64,000 bases of DNA from Apodemus sylvaticus. Taxonomy: Eukaryota > Chordata > Mammalia > Rodentia > Muridae. Within the stretch, counting starts at the first letter, position 1. The number at the start of each line of letters is the position of its first letter. Below are positions 55,180 to 64,000 of this stretch, in pieces. The stretch lies in NCBI RefSeq assembly GCF_947179515.1, contig NC_067478.1, forward strand, positions 25,040,266-25,104,265, given 5' to 3'. The translations under genes were made by a program, and so were the position numbers. The notes beneath the pieces are model-generated. The model had not been told where the DNA came from and ran no database searches. It saw nothing but the letters and a program-made list of their open reading frames with translations.

Positions 55180-55945
55180 ATGTCCAAAAGAAGATAACCA
55201 ATCAAATATAAAAGATAACATCAAAAATGACAGGAATAATACTCACTATTCCTTAATATCTCTTAACATTAATGGACTCAATTCCCCAATAAAAAGACAT
55301 AGACTAACGGACTGGATATGTAAACAGGAACCTACATTTTGCTGCATACAGGAAACACACCTCAGTGTCAAAGACAAACACTACCTTAGTGTAAAAGGCT
55401 GGAAGACAATTTTACAAGCAAATGGTCTCAGGAAACAAGCCGGAGTAGCCACTCTACTATCAGATAAAATTAACTTTCAACCTAAAGTCATCAAAACAGA
55501 CACGGAAGGACGTTTCTTGCTAGTCAAAAGAAAAAATATATCAAAAAGAACTCTCAGTCCTGAACATCTATGCTCCAAAGGCAAGGGCACCCTCATTCAT
55601 AAAAGAAACTTTATTAAGCTCAAAGCACACACTGAACCTAACACAATAATCGTGGGTGACTTCAATACTCCACTCTCCTCAATGGACTGATCAGGAAAAC
55701 AGAAACTAAACGGGGTCACAGTGAAACTAATTGAAGCTTTGGACCAATTAGATAAAACATTTCACCCTAAAGGAAAAGAATATACCTTTTTCTCAGCACC
55801 TCATGGTACCTTCTCCAAAATTGACCATATAATTTGTCACAAGACAGACCTCAACAAATATAAGAAGATCAAAATAATCCCATGCCTCCTATCAGATCAC
55901 TATGGAGTAAACGTGGTCTCCCTGCATGGGTTCTAAGCACCACCT
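55180..55945 (+). mobile_element. LINE-1 fragment, ORF2 endonuclease
   Basis: Plus strand encodes the N-terminal AP-endonuclease of ORF2: LNINGLNSPIKRHRLTDW, CIQETHLS, TIIVGDFNTPLS, and KIDHIICHK then LLSDHYGVN. A stop (TGA at 55687) and a frame change break it. It lies head to head with the fragment at 54810. Confidence 0.9.
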
Positions 55946-56079
55946 CGAACACATCTGCTCCAAAGATAGTGAAATGCACATGTTTCTTCTCCAGTTCTAG
56001 GAATCCTGCATTTAAGATGCCAGAGTGAAACATTCAGGTAGATATTTTCTGAAGATTTAGGGCTGTATTAAAACTTAGG

Positions 56080-56190
56080 CCCAGTGTGGGGATGATCACC
56101 AGTAATCTCAGCACTGGAGAGGTACGGGCAGGCCTCTCATTCTTGTCTCCACACAGCTAGAGGTCAGTCTGAGTTGAACGAGCTCCTCTT
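56080..56190 (+). mobile_element. Old B1-like SINE
   Basis: Diverged plus-strand copy (gtaatctcagcactggagag). Confidence 0.45.
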
Positions 56191-56192
56191 TT

Positions 56193-56282
56193 TTTTTTTT
56201 TAAAAAAGATAAGATAAAAGAAAAGGAAAGGAAAGGAAAAGAAAAGAAAAAGAAAAAGAAAAAGAGAAAAAGAAAAAGAAAA
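56193..56282. repeat. A/G-rich microsatellite
   Basis: T run, then AAGGAAAGG and GAAAAA repeats. Confidence 0.85.
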
Positions 56283-56451
56283 ATGGACCTTGAGAGATAA
56301 CTCAGTGGTTAAGAGCTCTGGCTGCTCTTACAGAGGATGTGAGTTCACTTTCCAGTACCCACATGACAATTCACAAGTGTCTGAAACTTCAGTTCCAGGG
56401 GACCTCACACAGACATACATGCAGGCAAAACACAGATGTACATAAAAAAAA
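56283..56451 (+). mobile_element. B3 SINE
   Basis: Plus-strand gagagataactcagtggtta head with the ggctgctcttacagaggat segment and an A-rich tail. Confidence 0.8.
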
Positions 56452-56612
56452 AGCCAGGTGGTAGTGTTGAATGCCTCAAACACCGTTAACCACAACGCTT
56501 GAGAGGCAGAAGCAAGAGGATGTCTGTGAGTCTGAGGTAAACCTGGCCGACATAATTACTTCCAGGACTACATGGAAAGACCCTGTCTCAAAACAACAAA
56601 AAGAAAGAAAGA
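56452..56612 (+). mobile_element. Diverged B1 SINE
   Basis: gccaggtggtagtgttgaat to aaagaccctgtctcaaaac, plus an A/G tail. Confidence 0.65.
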
Positions 56613-56648
56613 AAAGAGTATCACTGAGAGCATTAAAAATTGAAACAA

Positions 56649-56819
56649 GTCGGGTGGTGGTGGTGCACGCCTGTAATCCCAGCACTCTGGGAGGCAGAGG
56701 CAGGCAGATTTCTGAGTTCGAGGCCAGCCTGGTCTACAGAGTGAGTTCCAGGAGAGCCAGGGCTATACAGAGAAACCCTGTGTCAAAAAACCAAATCCAA
56801 AAAAACCAAAAAAATAAAA
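56649..56819 (+). mobile_element. B1 SINE with target duplication
   Basis: Full plus-strand B1; tgaaacaa at 56641 and 56820 is the target duplication. Confidence 0.92.
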
Positions 56820-56892
56820 TGAAACAATATTAATAAAAATTTAATATTCTCTCTATATGGTATACATTCTATTTTTATTTCTATTTATTACT

Positions 56893-57022
56893 TTGTTTGT
56901 TTGTTTTTGAAGCAGAATTTCACCAGACTGGGTGCGTGGAAGAGACTTGCCTTGAACTTCTAATCCTCTTGCCTCCACCTCTAGAGTGTTAGGATCACGG
57001 GGTTGACCCAATCTACCCAGTT
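56893..57022 (-). mobile_element. Old B1-like SINE
   Basis: Reverse, strongly diverged; a B4-like piece (tactggggaatgaatccag) follows to about 57105. Confidence 0.45.
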
Positions 57023-57105
57023 TCCTTTGTACTGGGGAATGAATCCAGAGTTTGTTGTAGGCTAGGTAAGTGTTCTACAGCTAAAGTAAATCTTCATCCC
57101 TAACT

Positions 57106-57559
57106 TTAGCTTGTTTTTTTTTAACTAAATATCTCAATCCTCAAAATACCTAAAGCTCTGAATGGCAAAAAGAAATTCAAAGTTAAATATCTAGTTTTAG
57201 TTACTGTGGGAATATAATTAGAACATGTAATATTAATTTAACCTAAACACACTATGTATGCCTGATAAGCTTCTGTGAGATGCTCACTGGCACTTTGTGT
57301 GCCTTCCAAATGTTTCCCCCACCTTCTCTTTCCTTCTACCTCCTCACTCTTCCTCTTTCCTCTTTGCCTCTTTTATTCAGTACTAGGGATCGAACCTATA
57401 GCCTTTCACATTCCAGGCAACCGATCTACCACTGCTCCACATCTCCAGCCCCTCTGCCCACCTTTTCAAATAGTGTTTGTTTTCCAGTTCACATCCTTGC
57501 CGGCCTCGCATGTTTCATTTCACTGCTGTACCTTCAGCTCCATTCCCCTTTAAAAAGCT
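57106..57559. other. Intergenic with a B4/ID-like piece
   Basis: 57375-57455 (agtactagggatcgaaccta ... catctccagcccc) resembles the tRNA-derived part of ID/B4 SINEs, reverse orientation. The T/C-rich frames here are not genes. Confidence 0.45.
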
Positions 57560-57680
57560 TTTCATTTTGAGTCAAGGTCCAGATAAATTATCAGGCCGGC
57601 CATGAAATTGCTCTGTAGATAGGTTTGGCCTTGTGATTCTTTGACCTTAGCCTGCCGGGTGGCTGCTATTACAGGACTCA
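57560..57680 (-). mobile_element. Very old B1-like SINE
   Basis: Reverse, heavily diverged (ccatgaaattgctctgtaga, gtggctgctattacagg). Confidence 0.35.
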
Positions 57681-58334
57681 GCCGTCAGACTCTCATCAAT
57701 ATTGTCCCCCTCCTACTTCACTGGCTGCTCACTCTGGTATTATCCCAACTTGAAATTCCCTAATCGCAGTTTCAAACATCTTATTCTCAGAGTATGCTCT
57801 CATAAGTTCCCAATTCAGTCTCTTAAATATAAAAGGTCTATCACTAGGCCTTTTACATAAATGGTCTGTGACAGACTGATCATGAATAACTTGTGGTTTC
57901 CCCATTTCTTTTCATTAAAAATGACACCATCGGCTCTTCACTCCCTCCTTACCTGGGAGTTCAGTCCCACGAATAGTTGTTGCTATCACTGCCTTGTCCA
58001 TACAGCCCTTTGGTTTCTTGAGGACAGAATCTCTTAGCAAAGTGGGGCTTAATTCAGAAAAGACATTTAAGTCTTGGGGGAAAACGACACAGTTGGTAAT
58101 ATTCGGTTACTTTCAATTATCTTTGGCAAAGAGTCTAGACTAATTTTGAGTGGTCTTTTATACTATAGAGGGGGAAGGTTTTTTCAGTCCCAGTGTAAAC
58201 TGTACTCTAAATGATAGGCTATGATTTAAGGCACTTGTACAGCCATGTTTACCTTCTATCTATTCCTAATAATAGCAAGGGAGGGGATAAAGAAAATGTT
58301 GGAAAACAAAATGGAATCAATAAAAATACAGCAG
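57681..58334. other. Intergenic, nothing recognised
   Basis: No gene, RNA or repeat called. Confidence 0.45.
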
Positions 58335-58688
58335 TCTGTACTTTTCTGTTGCTGTGATCAAATACCCTGACAAAAACAGTGTAAGGGACAAAAGGTTTAT
58401 TCTGGCTCACAGATCAAGGGTGCATTGTAGCATTGAAGCTGCCAATCACACTGCATCCAATTAGAAAGAAGAGAGCTATGAGCTAGTGCCCAGCTGACTT
58501 TCCTCTTTTTAAATGTTGTTTAGGAATTTTAGCCTTAGAAATGGCATCACCTATAGTGGGCTCATCTTCCCACTTAATTAACATAATCAAGGTGGTCTCC
58601 TAAGCATGCTCAGAAGTGCCTTTTCCAGGTGATTCTGGATCTCATCAAGTTGACGGTTGAGACTAACCATTGCAAGGTCCGTTAACTG
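58335..58688. mobile_element. Interspersed repeat, family unresolved
   Basis: ttgctgtgatcaaataccct and aaaggtttattctggctcac belong to a pattern seen in several mammalian medium-frequency repeats; I cannot name the family with confidence. Confidence 0.35.
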
Positions 58689-58689
58689 A

Positions 58690-58990
58690 TGAATAGAAAG
58701 TGCAGATGCGGCACATATACACGGTAGAATTTTATTCAGTCATAGAGAAAAATGAAGTTATGAAATTTGAAGAAAATCTACAAAACTAACAAAGTATCCA
58801 TCTTAGGTGAGATAACCTTATAAGCAAGTATCCCACGTTCTTTCTCCTATGGCAATCTTAGCTTGTAATTTCATATGCATATTTAGTGGGAGTGAGTTGT
58901 ATGGAGGTCAGAGAACAAGAAAGGGACCCAGGGCCGCGAAATAACAGAACACATGTGATATGAAAATGGGAGAGGGAATGCTTTGGGTGC
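58690..58990 (+). mobile_element. Old LINE-1 fragment, ORF2 end and 3' UTR
   Basis: cggcacatatacacggtaga then attttattcagtcatagaga matches the ORF2 C-terminal region in plus orientation; several stops. Confidence 0.65.
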
Positions 58991-59407
58991 TTATCAGTTA
59001 GCTTTTAACCCAAGATGGGGAGCAGAGATGAGGGAGGGGAGGCCTTGGAAGAGGGCCAACCACAAGTTACTATGCTTGAAATACTAAGAAGAAACCCGTT
59101 ACATTGTAAATAATAACCATGATGGAACTGTGATTTGAAGGAATTGTAGCATTTTTTGAAACGTTATTGTCTCTCTTAGGGGCTGGGAATAGGTTAATCA
59201 GATGATGTTTTCTACTGAATATAATAGGAGATCCTTTAGATTGCTCATGGGATCTAATCACAAGGGGAATTTTAACTCTTTTAAGCCTTGTTCAGGGAAC
59301 TGGGAAAATTTGAGGGGGTACCAGTGAACTCCTTAGGGACATAACTACTCTCCCTGGCAAAGGCAAAAGGACAGTGCCTGTTCTGGTTTTGAAATACGCA
59401 GTGAAAG
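58991..59407. other. Intergenic, nothing recognised
   Basis: No supported feature. Confidence 0.45.
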
Positions 59408-59521
59408 ACAAGTTTTTGAGATAGTGTCTCCCTCTATAGTGGAGGCTGGTCTCCAATTTGCAATCCTCCTCCTCTCAGCTTCCTGAGTATTGGGATCACA
59501 GGTGTGGGCTATTATGCCTAG
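59408..59521 (-). mobile_element. Old B1-like SINE
   Basis: Reverse pattern gagatagtgtctccctctat, then tattgggatcacaggtgtg. Confidence 0.5.
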
Positions 59522-60312
59522 TCCAACACACGCTTAAGCATGTAAGTCTATATGCAACTTGGCTTCTCCCTTTTAAAATCTTAGGATTTTAAAAGCTTAG
59601 GAGTGCCTCACAGAGCTAGAGGAATCTTTTCTGTCAAGGGAGCAAGATATAGAGTGAAAAACTGAGACATTGGGAAAACGTGTGAACTATTTGGATTGTC
59701 TGACATTCATATAGCTCTTTTCTTCCAGCGGCGAAATGGAAGTGTCTGGTTGTGTCATGTGCTGAAGACGCATGAGTTATTTTGCTGAGTCAAGGCCCGT
59801 GAGAAGACACAAGATGTTTGGAGAGAGTATGAATGGGACTCAATGGGAAGTGACTGGGTGCGTGCAGTGCTAGCTGTGTAGCTCTTCATTGGTCTCACGT
59901 CTAAGCTGATCTTCACTTCGTTGAGAGAGGCACAGCAGAGAACTTCTGGCATTCTGGCTGGTCCTGGTTGCTCCTGCTGAATCGTGCAGAGGCCTGGCAG
60001 TTTCTGCTGAGTCGTGCCACTACTTTTGATTCCTATTTGGTATCCTGACACTACTGAACTGGACTGTTGGTATTCTGACAACAGAGGTTAAAATCATCCC
60101 CAAACTACTTCTAAATAAATAGTCCACATATCCTTATCCTATTTACCATCTTTTCTCCCCTACCTTTGGTCTAGAAGGGGTGGGAGTGGGGTCAAACCAT
60201 TTGAGAGCCCTAATTAAACTAAGTTTCAGGGAAAAAAAAATCTAAGCCTACGAAGAGACTAGAGAAAGATAGCAGTGTTTAGAGTAGAAATAATTGTGCA
60301 TGTATCATTTTT
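59522..60312. other. Intergenic, possibly LTR-like at 59730-60240
   Basis: Repeated phrases (gctgaatcgtgc, gctgagtcgtgc; ggtatcctgaca, ggtattctgaca) and ctaattaaactaagttt recall rodent LTR or RMER sequence, but no ends or family can be defined. Confidence 0.3.
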
Positions 60313-60448
60313 TGAAAAGGCCTCCCTGTGTAGGCCTGGCTGCTGTGGAAGTTGCTGTGCAGTCCTGACTGTCCTTGGATTTACAGAAATCTGCCTACCT
60401 CTGCCTCACAAGTTCTGGGATTAAAGGTGTGAGTTATTCTACTCAGTC
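60313..60448 (-). mobile_element. Diverged B1 SINE
   Basis: Reverse B1 with cagaaatctgcctacctctg and ctgggattaaaggtgtgag. Confidence 0.7.
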
Positions 60449-60461
60449 GTCCTGTATCAGT

Positions 60462-60683
60462 TTAATATTTATATATTTATTTAATGGGTATGCATGTGTG
60501 TCTGAGTATATGTATTTACACCATGGGAATGTGTGCTCATGGAGGCTAGAAATGGATTCTGGATCTCCTGGAGCTGGAGTTACAGGCAATTGTGAGGCAC
60601 CTAATGTGGGTGCCAGGCAATAAGCCCGTGTCCTTTGGGAGGGCAGCAAGTGCTCTTAACCACTGATCACATCTCTAGCTCCA
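60462..60683 (-). mobile_element. B3 SINE
   Basis: Reverse B3: tatatttatttaatgggtat tail side, ggagttacaggcaattgtga, gatcacatctctagctcc head. Confidence 0.75.
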
Positions 60684-61361
60684 ATATGCATTAATTTTAC
60701 TGGAAATGCTTAATAATAGCTTTGAAGAGTCTTTGGCCTTTCGATCTGTTCTTACCTTGTTTTATTATGGGAAGAGGATTCCGTAAGTCTCTTTCTGGGC
60801 CCATTCAACCAGCTTTTGGTATCTAGGATGTATTATCTGTAGTTCCAACAAACGTGTGCGTGAGTCAGTACAAATATAAGTCAGGCAATACTGACTCATT
60901 TGTGTCCCCCAAAAAGGTAAACTCTAACTGTGATGTGGTAGCACATGTTTGCAATATGTAACATTTTGGAACTGGAGGCAGGAAATGTATTAGTAAGTGC
61001 AAGACCACCCCAGGTTAAGAAAACCCTTCTATGAATATTGGCCATTCTTTCTGTGCTTAGGAAAGCTTAGTTTTAAATTTAGTTCAAGTCCAAAGAATAA
61101 ACTCCATAGTTTCCTGACTCGGGGTCAGGGAGTCTTCAGAGGCAGCAGACATTTAAGGTCCCTGGGAGAGTTGGTGATAAGTGGTCCAAGGTCCAGACAA
61201 AGAGAAGAATGAAGGGAGAGATGATAAGGTGCAGAAGGAGAGACTAGAAGTGTAGTGGGTAAGGGAGATCTGGTGTGGGGAGGACAAGAATGGGGGCCTT
61301 ATTAGAGAATCCAGACAACTTTGTTATTATCTTTGCTCAAAAACTTTTTTTTACTGAAGTT
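60684..61361. other. Intergenic, nothing recognised
   Basis: A 71-codon frame at 60997 has no family resemblance. Confidence 0.45.
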
Positions 61362-61512
61362 TTTTTTGTTTTGTTTCTCCGCTTGTTGTGTTTTGTTTTG
61401 TTTGTTTTGAGACAGGGTTTCTCTGTGTAGTCCTGGCTTTAAACCAGGTTGGCTTGAACTCAGAAATTCACCCACCTCTGCTTCCCGAGTGCTGGGATTA
61501 AAGGCGTGTGTC
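61362..61512 (-). mobile_element. B1 SINE, internally deleted
   Basis: Reverse B1 missing its central segment (ctggctttaaaccaggttgg). Confidence 0.85.
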
Positions 61513-62150
61513 TTTGAAGACATTGATTCAGAAGTCTTTGGAGGCCTTTGAATACTCAGTCTAAAATGGCTACCTTTGAACCTGTGGTGTCTCATTCCCA
61601 TTGTTTTCTAAGGCACTTTTCAAATTGTTTCAAAGTTCAGTGCTCAGAGCCATAATCCCCCAAGAACCCACATTATCCTTGGCAAAACTGCGTCATTCAG
61701 AAAGGAACCCAAGATTATGAATGGAGTGAGAATATGGATGCATTGCTCCTGAAAGCGCAGAGCTTGCTGGGACAAGGGCCTCTGGAATGGCAGTGAAGTG
61801 TATTAGAGGCCCAGGACAGGCATGACCTCTGATACAGTAGTTTGCCTTTGGAATACCAGGAGGGGCACTTGACGGAGTAGAAGCCAAACAGAACGGAAAA
61901 TGGAAATGGAAGCAGGAAATTCATCTGGTTTTATTGGGTTTAATGAAGTTTTTGTTTTGTTTTGTTTTGTTTTGTTTCCCCGCCCCCCCTTGTTGTGTTT
62001 TGGGACCCATGTGAATGGTGTACTTTGTGCAAACTGCCAAATTGCCAGGCGGTGAGACTGGCTCAGATAGTGGACATACAAGGAAGGGTCTACAAGTTCA
62101 AAACCTGGTGCTTTTCTTTCTTTGGACACACTTTTAGACAGTACCACAAA
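61513..62150. other. Intergenic, nothing recognised
   Basis: A TTTTG run lies at 61950-61976. No gene called. Confidence 0.4.
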
Positions 62151-62348
62151 ATGAAACATGAGAGGGAACCAAAGATGAAAGAAAAGGATTCCATCAAGAA
62201 TGACAATCAGATCAAATGGATAATAAAAACCAAGAATAAATATGCAGAGAACTCAGAGTTCAGACCACCTGCTCGAGGTCCACACTGGGCTATGACGTCT
62301 GTCAGAAAAGCTAAAGAAAAAGAAGATCAACTCAGTGAGAAAGCATAG
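62151..62348 (+). CDS. Unrecognised small ORF (65 aa), doubtful
   Basis: ATG in a good context (aaaATGa) followed by 65 codons, strongly basic (MKHEREPKMKEKDSIKND ... SVRKAKEKEDQLSEKA) with no repeat-derived sequence. The frame is open upstream to 61962 without another useful ATG. I do not recognise it. It may be a processed pseudogene piece, the last exon of an unknown transcript, or chance. Confidence 0.15.
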   Translation: MKHEREPKMKEKDSIKNDNQIKWIIKTKNKYAENSEFRPPARGPHWAMTSVRKAKEKEDQLSEKA

Positions 62349-62752
62349 AGGCTGCAGTGTTCTGCCACGGAGACCACTAGCCTAGCACTTGCATTCAATG
62401 GTAAAGAAAACAAGAAATGTTTCTTGTGAAAACTGAGAAGGCAGCAAGTATGCCTGGAAACTGGTAGGGGAAGGTAGTTGGGAGTGGATTGATTCACAGC
62501 GGCATATCCTGTATGATCGGTATAGCTTGTTCTCCTAATATTGGAAGAGAATATTAGGACATCTGCAGCTATTGACCAAATTATGATCACTTTGGCATCA
62601 GTTATAGCAGAGGCAATGGTTCAACTTCTGGAACTGTGGCTGGAGAGGTTGTGGGTTTGAGTTGTATTGCCATGTATGACCTAGCATTACTTGTTTGTAG
62701 CTTTAGTCTTTCACATGCTTTTGTCCTGCTGGGCTATGAAAAGGTCTGCCTT

Positions 62753-63005
62753 GCCAGGAAATGGTGGCGCATGCCTTTAATCCCAGCACTTGAGAAGCAG
62801 AGGCAGGCAGATTTCTGAGTTCGAGGCTGGCCTGGTCTACAGAGTGAGTTCCAGGATAGCCAGAGCTACACAGAGAAACCCTGTCTCAAAAAAAAAAAAA
62901 AACAAAAAACAAAAAACAAACAAACAAAAAAAACAACCCAACCCCCCCTACAACCACCCCCCCCCAAAAAAAAAAGAAAAAGAAAAAGAAAAGGAAAAAG
63001 AAAAG
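62753..63005 (+). mobile_element. B1 SINE with long A/C-rich tail
   Basis: Plus-strand B1 ending ccctgtctcaaaaaa, then about 115 bp of A/C then A/G-rich sequence, either an expanded tail or adjoining low-complexity DNA. Confidence 0.88.
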
Positions 63006-63058
63006 GTATGCCTTTATAATGTCATGTGTGTCCATCACCTGGGCTTTTTCTGAGCTTT

Positions 63059-63216
63059 TTTGTTTGTTTGTTTGTTTGCTTGTTTGCTTGTTTGTTTCTT
63101 TGTTTTCCAAGACCAGGTTTCTCTGTGTAGCCCTGGTTGTCCTGGAACTTACTCTGTAGACTAGACTGGCCTTGAACTCACAGAGCTCCACCTGCCTCTG
63201 CCTCCTGGGTGCTGGA
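63059..63216 (-). mobile_element. B1 SINE, diverged
   Basis: GTTT-rich tail side, then reverse B1 (gtttctctgtgtagccctgg ... gcctctgcctcctgggtgct). It runs straight into a decamer repeat. Confidence 0.82.
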
Positions 63217-63224
63217 GGAGCTAC

Positions 63225-63280
63225 CAGCTCTGCCCAGCTCTGCCCAGCTCTGCCCAGCTCTGCCCAGCTTTGCTCAGCTC
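63225..63280. repeat. 10-bp tandem repeat (CAGCTCTGCC)n
   Basis: Four perfect decamers, a fifth with two changes and a partial sixth. Confidence 0.95.
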
Positions 63281-64000
63281 TCTTTTGAGCTTCTTGATGA
63301 AATTATGACTTCCGTACACTCCTTACTGTTTTGTTCTGTGGTCTCCATGGAGGCTCCTGTGTATAATACAATACCTGATGCATTACAGCCCTGGGTAGAC
63401 CCATGCTATCCTGACTATGTCCCTCTAACTTTTGGATCTCTTCCACTATCTGTATACACATTCACAATGTTTTTACTTGACTTAGTGTAGGATATCCAGG
63501 GCTTCCTAGAGCAGCATGTAAGAATGTTAGCCCTGTCTTAGAGGGTCCATGCACTAAGTCCTATATTATGGAAGAGTGCTTCTAAAGAGATAAACTCTTT
63601 CTCCATGTCCTCCATTACCTCTGTCCTACACCTACCTCTTAGTGTTTAATGTTGGGTGAGTCCTAGTGCTTTTGTAGTGTACGTAGTTTCCTTCATTACT
63701 TACATTCACAGCATTTCTCTGACTGGGTTACATTGTGTTTGATGTGGTTACTTGTGATGGAGAGGAGGCATGAGTAGACCTTGATGGGGTTTGTAGCACG
63801 TGTTTCCTTGGCAAGTTAAGGTATCTGAGTCAGTTTAATGTAGAGACAGAATGCCAAATTTAGCAGGGAGGAACAGGCTATTTTTGCAGGCAAAGAGAAT
63901 CGAGAGGAACCTGGGATTTTAAGATGTGCCCAGTGTCTTCATCCAATATTTAAGGGTCTGATCAGTGCTATGAAGTTGTGGTTGTAGATACACCTAGTTC
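63281..64000. other. Intergenic, nothing recognised
   Basis: No gene, RNA or repeat family called up to the window edge. Confidence 0.45.

Noticed and set aside
57275..57570. 92-96 codon frames, Leu/Ser/Phe-rich
   Set aside because: They run through a T/C-rich segment and an ID/B4-like piece; no conserved domain.

Overview
The window looks like rodent, almost certainly mouse (Mus), nuclear DNA. It is dense in B1, B2 and B3 SINEs, carries LINE-1 fragments and two kinds of endogenous retrovirus, and has no prokaryotic gene organisation. The only protein-coding genes I can support are members of the PRR23 (proline-rich 23) family, all single-exon and all on the minus strand. In human, PRR23 genes sit near FOXL2 at 3q22.3; if synteny holds, this is the mouse chromosome 9 Prr23a cluster. 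That placement is from general knowledge, not from this sequence, and I cannot tell which numbered member each copy is.

Layout. 1-9.15 kb: two duplication units, each with a short-type Prr23 gene (1352-2083 and 7066-7797). 9.15-19.2 kb: an intervening block with a B3 SINE split by a URR1-like sequence, a LINE-1 3' end, a decayed class I (gammaretrovirus-like) provirus, and inside it a young non-autonomous class II (ERVK-like) provirus with matching LTRs and a 6-bp target duplication. 19.2-21.4 kb: an older, diverged unit in which the gene is reduced to its last codons. 21.4-36.7 kb: a recent tandem array of a roughly 5.86-kb unit, with one intact short-type gene (25875-26606), one copy broken by a nonsense codon (31745-32473) and a truncated unit that ends inside a B1 element. 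36.7-64 kb: ordinary intergenic DNA with two single-unit, long-type Prr23 genes (44849-45622 and 53326-54111) in GC-rich blocks; the rest is SINEs, LINE-1 pieces, simple repeats and unannotated sequence.

The genes form two subfamilies. The long type (257 and 261 aa) has a basic KRRRL motif near the N-terminus and an acidic FYQED block. The short type (243 aa) has lost both but keeps the hydrophobic core and the C-terminal KARKRL motif. Short-type promoters carry a GC-box module and a TATA-like element; long-type promoters carry a GC box and an inverted CCAAT box. No biochemical function is established for the family as far as I know, so none is assigned.

I found no RNA genes (other than tRNA-derived SINEs), no CRISPR arrays and no operons. 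The most interesting features are evolutionary: birth, conversion and death of Prr23 copies within one array, a frameshifted C-terminus in the last gene, and a nested retroelement stack whose insertion order can be read directly.
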